From: Streptomyces sp. NBC_00190
GTDB taxonomy: Bacteria; Actinomycetota; Actinomycetes; Streptomycetales; Streptomycetaceae
Direction: 5' to 3'
Length of the DNA stretch: 64,000 nt
Assembly (NCBI RefSeq): GCF_036203305.1
Contig: NZ_CP108131.1
Coordinates: 5,890,001 to 5,954,000, forward strand
Part shown: positions 60,701-64,000 of the stretch, piece after piece
Layout of the letters: each line of letters begins with the position of its first letter
How positions within the stretch are numbered: the stretch's first letter is position 1
Notes under the pieces: model-generated
What the model was told of the DNA's origin: nothing
The model's input: only the letters and a program-made list of their open reading frames with translations
The model's database searches: none
Program-made: the position numbers and the translations under genes

Positions 60701-61971
60701 CCGACAAGCTCGGCATGGACACCGTGCTGATATCCCTGCACACCAACCTCGGCACCTGCCACGCCAAGGCCGGCGACCACCCCGCCGCGGCCGCATCCTT
60801 CCGCACGGCCCTGCAGATCAGCGAACGTCTCGACGACAGCCCCTTGCGCGCCACCTGCCTGTCCAACCTGGCCCGCGCCGAGAAGGCCCTCCAAGCGTCG
60901 GAGGCCGCGCGTTCCCTCGCCCGGCAGGCCTTCGCGCTCCACCAGGCGCTCGGCAACTGGCCGGAGGCGGGCGAGACCCTGGTCTTCCTGGGTGCACTCC
61001 ACCATGAGACGGACCCGGACGGCGCCGTGCCCAGCCTCGTGGAGCTCGTGGGCGGCGGCCCGGTCGACCTGTGCGTCCTCGAATCACTCCGAGCTCGTGC
61101 CCTCGGGGACGGTCGCGACGACGCCGTCGTGCCGTCCCCTGCCCTGCCCCGGCTGCGCACCGTGCGGATCTCCGACACCGTGCAGCAGGCGCTGGCCGCC
61201 TTCGACCTGGAGTCACTCACGCTTCGGTTCGCCACCTCCAGGCAGTACTGCACTATGTGCAATCTGATCATCGACGAGTCCGGCAAGGCCGAACTCCTCT
61301 ACCTCCGCCACCCGGACGTCCACCACTTGATGCTCCGGCTTGCGCACTCGCACTGCCACCTCTCCGACGTGATCGAACTCGCCGGCCCGGCCCCCGATCG
61401 CTCCCCGGATCGCTTTGACGCCGAATGCATCCTCTTCGGCGGCGACCGCGCCGGAATCGTCCTCGACTGCCACGGCGGCTGGGGAGCGATCAACGGCAGC
61501 CGACGCATCGAGGACGTCATCCTCCGGCTCTTCCTGGAGTCGGGCTTCACCAATTTGCGTACCCTGTACACCAATAGCGGTGGCAAGCCCCTCGATCTTC
61601 GCGACTTGCCGCCCGTCCCCGGTCGGGACCTTCAGGCCAGCCTGGTCGACAACAAAATCACCATCAGCGGCCCCCACGGCGACCTTCTGCCGGGACTGCC
61701 GCTCAGCTTCTTACCTCGCTGGTACGAGCGCGCCCACCACGGCTCGCTGATCGTCATAGCCGGTCGGAACCTTCCGGGCATGGTGGCGGACGACCCCACG
61801 TACCTTGAGCGCGCCATCCTGCTCGGGCAGGCTGTTGGCGCAGCCGTGCCGCTCGCGGTGGTGCGGCCACGCAGGAATGCGCCGTGTCCATGCATGATGC
61901 GGCAGGGGCGGAAGTTCAAGCACTGCTGCAGTGGGCGTGAGGGGAGGGCGGTGTCGGCGGGCGGGGGTTGA
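57712..61971 (+). CDS. NB-ARC/TPR STAND NTPase with C-terminal SEC-C zinc motif
   Basis: This 1,419-residue protein starts with two motif copies (DSGDARATDGGTAITGV at 18-34; ATGAAYASHGGVAITGY at 50-66). A NB-ARC STAND NTPase (~90-430) follows: Walker A GAPGIGKS at 125-132, Walker B with DD at 204-205 (RVLLLVDD) and GHPLALHIAAAHLARRP. Tetratricopeptide-type repeats (~490-1110) come next, then a ~280-residue unrecognised domain (FATSRQYCTMCNLIIDESGK; IVLDCHGGWGAINGSRRIED), and a SEC-C motif CPCMMRQGRKFKHCC (1392-1406). STAND proteins oligomerise on signal recognition and activate an effector; SEC-C zinc motifs are found in many conflict systems. The start ATG (57712) has GGGGAG 7 bp upstream. 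Confidence 0.9.
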   Translation: MEDESGSADARPGAEVRDSGDARATDGGTAITGVSAATAAGAPGSVSIRATGAAYASHGGVAITGYVAGDVRVTLPSLQSRSVQESVLPGERRPRLFGREEEVSAGLDVLRRADGGGRAAVVVTGAPGIGKSDVALRISRLAAEWYPDGQFHINLALSTGTTDLVSSILHALFPPDPPLPDRRDQQLALLRTTLADKRVLLLVDDTVSEEALLEILSVDGPFALVGTSRVKLSGLSGLVRLIDLGPLPTGPSEELVRSVAGPGRLTGEQTAALSAACAGHPLALHIAAAHLARRPRVNADRYLSEITNPDRSVKALVAGQTALQPVFQQSFDALERDQAQVFSALGVLPHMSFTIDVVAAGIAQPPLDEVDDDNLTDTAALLDSLVELSLIEQIDDDRFVMHEIQHRFARLMSAPWSGTQRADVVRHACLVTAVRVQSSTDAIGFLDEEATLPAESSTEALRSLDADRPGAVALVETARQYEAWDHLVLLAFALTEHLRVASHWKELDRVYQCVQEAGELAGHANWTATALHNRAVVAGHLGESQDAVDLYNRCAETARAANDAEHLFMAQLGLGTLLINLGRPRDAIEYLRSGLHYWRTVGHHQALALALANLGRAYLAVGQTRRAENYLRNSRDLSRSSGFGEMLPTRSIATLLRSTGRVAEAAEESVRDIERARVIGSREWEAQALMDLAAVPASARPESAPAEPLKAALAIHQETGDVQGQVRALFRLGEDAAHRADLDRAATYLAQCAELAIGIGDNQHAARSLTYLASYSGGIGHHDTAESQFKVASDMAQESGSPVLQAEVLQKRAQLLWHRGRIGDAVRLLTEAEQSLAATDESRALAQVRAALGEALVVAGQWQDGARMLRSVVSGFSDAAASPGTRARATRALAVLHSRRGLHTEALSAITRALDDCERHDDVDGVLQCRMALGNIHARAERWAEAADQYEQIQRAAAEHKDLHVLLSARAQAATCMLHTGNRDEAVALMTKNIPLADKLGMDTVLISLHTNLGTCHAKAGDHPAAAASFRTALQISERLDDSPLRATCLSNLARAEKALQASEAARSLARQAFALHQALGNWPEAGETLVFLGALHHETDPDGAVPSLVELVGGGPVDLCVLESLRARALGDGRDDAVVPSPALPRLRTVRISDTVQQALAAFDLESLTLRFATSRQYCTMCNLIIDESGKAELLYLRHPDVHHLMLRLAHSHCHLSDVIELAGPAPDRSPDRFDAECILFGGDRAGIVLDCHGGWGAINGSRRIEDVILRLFLESGFTNLRTLYTNSGGKPLDLRDLPPVPGRDLQASLVDNKITISGPHGDLLPGLPLSFLPRWYERAHHGSLIVIAGRNLPGMVADDPTYLERAILLGQAVGAAVPLAVVRPRRNAPCPCMMRQGRKFKHCCSGREGRAVSAGGG

Positions 61972-61984
61972 TGTAACCGCCCGC
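61957..61984. terminator. Weak hairpin at the NB-ARC stop codon
   Basis: GCGGGCGG (61957-61964) pairs with CCGCCCGC (61977-61984), with TT/AA extending after a 3-nt bulge. It overlaps the stop codon. The remaining 61985-62243 gap to the convergent gene shows nothing else recognisable. Confidence 0.4.
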
Positions 61985-62243
61985 TATGACCGGATGGAAT
62001 TCCGGCGACACCGGCTTCGGTGCCGCCCTCGGTGTGGTCAGCCAATGCGCCTATGTGAGGCAGAAGATCTCGCTACGCAGGCCACGTTGCAGAGGTACGG
62101 GGTGCGCGAGGCAGCACGTTTCTCAAATTGCTGATTGCCAGTTCGGGGGGCTCGGTGATGAGTTCCGGAGTGTGATGTCGATCGTCGGCGTCTGCGGTGC
62201 GTGCAACGCACTGCACGAGGCGCCTCGCTGTCCCGGGACTGGC

Positions 62244-62753
62244 CTATTCGTTGACGATTCCGGTGACGGCGCTGGAGCCGGGTCCGGCGGCCTCCGCGTC
62301 TCCGGTGTGCGCGACCTTCGACGGGCCGGGACGGCTACCGCCAGCGTTCCGGATTCCGGTGATCGCGCTGCTGCCGTCGCGGGCCGTCGCGTTGCCGGTG
62401 TCGATGGCCGTGTCGCCGACGGAGTCGGTGAGGGACTCAAGGAGCACGCGCAACTCTGCTGCCGCATTGGACTGTTCGATCCCCTCGAGGCGGTCCAGCA
62501 GGGCCTCGAACCGTCCGGCCCACAGCCCTTCCTGCCGCGCCCGCTCCGCGCCGGCATCGCCTGATGGCGGGGGCGTCAGGGCTTGCGCGGTGCGATCGAG
62601 TCGCACGAGCTCTGCCCTCACGCGCCCGGCGTCACCGCGGCCGACCAACTCCGAGGCACGACGCTGCGTCACGGGCCAGAACGCGGTACCAACGGCCCGG
62701 ACCACTGCCCGTCCGCCTTCTGTCGCCAGTGCCGTCAGCTCTTCAAAAAGCAT
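62244..62753 (-). CDS. 169-residue helical protein with two C-terminal TG-A-A-GI motifs
   Basis: The leftward frame from ATG 62753 (MLFEELTALATEGGRAVVRA) is predicted to be mainly helical (RFEALLDRLEGIEQSNAAAE, LRVLLESLTDSVG). It ends with two copies of the motif shared with the NB-ARC and small membrane proteins: DTGNATARDGSSAITGI (118-134) and HTGDAEAAGPGSSAVTGI (149-166). GGGGGC lies 5-6 bp upstream of this ATG; further upstream starts (62765, 62789) are possible. It is convergent with the NB-ARC gene. The shared motif strongly suggests that the three proteins interact. No enzymatic motif is seen. Confidence 0.75.
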   Translation of the reverse strand: MLFEELTALATEGGRAVVRAVGTAFWPVTQRRASELVGRGDAGRVRAELVRLDRTAQALTPPPSGDAGAERARQEGLWAGRFEALLDRLEGIEQSNAAAELRVLLESLTDSVGDTAIDTGNATARDGSSAITGIRNAGGSRPGPSKVAHTGDAEAAGPGSSAVTGIVNE

Positions 62754-63786
62754 GCTCGCCCCCATTCGCGGCTGCACGCCGCAGGACAACCTCTCAGTCT
62801 CAATGTTCTCAGAGCTGGCCCCGCGAGGTCATGCTGACGATGCGGGACGCTCACCTCGCCAGGAAGCTGCCGGAGTACGAACACGTCATGTGCCTTCGCG
62901 GCTCCGCCCGGCTGTGGACCTTGCAGAGGGGCGGAGAACGAGATCCGCAGAGGGAATGGCACATGGGTGTGGCGCTGCTACGCAGTGATCAAGTACCAGG
63001 TACCTGCCCTGGGCTTGGATGGGCGGGCGTGCGAGTGCTCGGGCAAAGGGGGGATGAGAGAAGCGACGTTTCCGGGGGAAGCGCGGCGGTTCATCGCCAT
63101 GACGCTCATTTGACGCGCGCGGCGTTCGAAAAGGCGCTCGGAGCGACTGCGTACCCTTGCTGACCTGCGGTTACGGCGGCCTGCTTTTCACACGACATCT
63201 TTTCGATGACCAGACTCGTCCCGTGGGTGACGATGCTGACTTCCTCCTGGCTGTGGTCCCATGGGATCCCTGTGTCGCTGACAGCAGGCCCTCTGCAGAC
63301 CGCCCGTGAGCAGCGTGGACAGGTGTGGTCTTCTCCATAGTGAGGCCCGGGACGTCCAGGCGGCCGCGGTGCTGTTGGAGGTGATCCCTCGAATCTCACG
63401 AGCACCCTCGTGGCTCCCCAGGGGCGCCTGGGCCCAGTGCGAGTCAGCTGAGGCTGTCCTTCTCCCCTTCCGCCGCTAGCGGGCACCCCAGGAACGGACT
63501 GGGCGCGCCGTGCCAGCGATATCAACACTGTCCCGGGCCCTTTTGGCCGCCACGAACGGCAGGGACCGGGCGCGTTGCATCTCGTGGCGGAAGCGCACAC
63601 TCGCCTGATCCGGACACCCTCTGACGGTCGCCTCAGGTGCGTGGGCCCCCGGTTCTGGGCCCTACACGTGTCGAACGTAAGATGCCCGTTTCCCGAGTCG
63701 GTGAACGGGCACGGGCTCGGCGCCCGTGTAGCCGTACCGTCCATCACCCCGGCCACGGCGACACTTGGATTGTGGATCACGGGGGT
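62754..63786. other. About 1 kb without a supportable gene
   Basis: Frames here (63106-63801 leftward, 62831-63163 rightward) show no recognisable domains. The region contains the right copy of the 17-bp repeat (63099-63115). It looks like eroded accessory DNA. Confidence 0.5.
63099..63115. repeat. 17-bp repeat, right copy
   Basis: TGACGCTCATTTGACGC matches TGACGCTCAAATGACGC at 43419-43435 in direct orientation with two differences. The pair encloses the restriction and conflict genes. Confidence 0.4.
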
Positions 63787-63843
63787 GTGACAAGCCGCCA
63801 TGAACTGTCCGATGCCGAGTGGGAACTCGTGCAGCCGTTGCGG
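63787..63843 (+). pseudogene. Fragment of an IS5-type transposase N-terminus
   Basis: GTG 63787 begins VTSRHELSDAEWELVQPL, which matches the conserved opening of IS5-family (DUF4096) transposases (LSDAEWELI-PLLP). After about 18 residues the similarity stops in every frame. No terminal inverted repeat was found, so this is a remnant. Confidence 0.45.
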
Positions 63844-64000
63844 GCTGCCGGCGCATCCTCGTCGGCTTGCCCCAGCTCGATGTCGGAACTGCGGCCTCCT
63901 GCCCCGATCTCCATCAGGAAGCTTGCCTTTCGAGTGGGGCGCGCGGTTACTGCTGTTGTCCTCCGGTGACCTGTATTCGCGTCCGTTCCCTCGCAGGAGT

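Noticed and set aside
61986..62564. A 192-codon plus-strand frame after the NB-ARC gene
   Set aside because: It runs antisense through the 169-residue protein, whose duplicated motif shared with its neighbours identifies the real coding strand.
63106..63801. A 231-codon minus-strand frame near the right edge
   Set aside because: The translation is rich in scattered Cys, Pro and Arg with no domain or ribosome site, and it overlaps the transposase remnant.

Overview
This window is chromosomal DNA of a Streptomyces or a very close relative. Nearly every gene is GC-rich with G or C at the third codon position, GTG and TTG starts are frequent, and SepH, CutRS, DUF397/DUF5753 pairs and a Streptomyces-type contractile injection system (CIS) are all present.

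Region 1 (1-18 kb) is an extracellular-type CIS (eCIS) locus. One long leftward operon runs from a secreted beta-propeller protein through a DUF4255 protein, the AAA+ ATPase, sheath, first tube protein, baseplate-hub chaperone-like protein, a 52-residue DUF6760-like protein, a 1,068-residue repeat protein, a second tube protein and a LysM tube/baseplate protein cut by the left edge. A LuxR-type regulator precedes the operon. A single-pass membrane protein (candidate CIS membrane anchor) is divergent from the regulator, and a DUF4157 'eCIS core' protein with an effector-like C-terminus lies beyond it.

Region 2 (18-43.3 kb) is core chromosome: VOC protein, sulfurtransferase, sepH, a possibly iron-controlled MFS/lactone-oxidase pair, hemH, an inositol monophosphatase, cutRS, DUF4193, DUF3093, thioesterase, dut, DUF3710, kdpDE, an OB-fold protein, DUF3159, two TrkA proteins, a KimA-like permease and a TRAM RNA methyltransferase. 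Much of this order (suhB-like phosphatase to RNA methyltransferase) matches what I recall of Mycobacterium tuberculosis Rv2701c-Rv2689c. Potassium handling is a theme at 33.6-41.8 kb. Several convergent pairs are separated by strong bidirectional hairpin terminators.

Region 3 (43.3-64 kb) is accessory. It starts immediately after the RNA methyltransferase gene, whose 3' end is followed by a decayed duplicate of itself, suggesting an old integration site. It holds a DGQHR/DndB-like gene divergent from an HTH-methylase-specificity fusion, a type I restriction system (hsdM-hsdS-hsdR), a DUF397/DUF5753 regulator pair with a divergent RsbW-like ATPase, and a Ser/Thr kinase-TPR gene. Next come a 64-residue peptide gene, a small two-helix membrane protein, a 1,419-residue NB-ARC/TPR/SEC-C protein and an opposing 169-residue protein. 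The last three named proteins (membrane, NB-ARC and opposing) each carry two tandem copies of one short Gly/Ala/Thr motif, which suggests a physically linked sensor/conflict module. This is the best candidate for an undescribed system. The final kilobase looks decayed and ends with a remnant of an IS5-type transposase.
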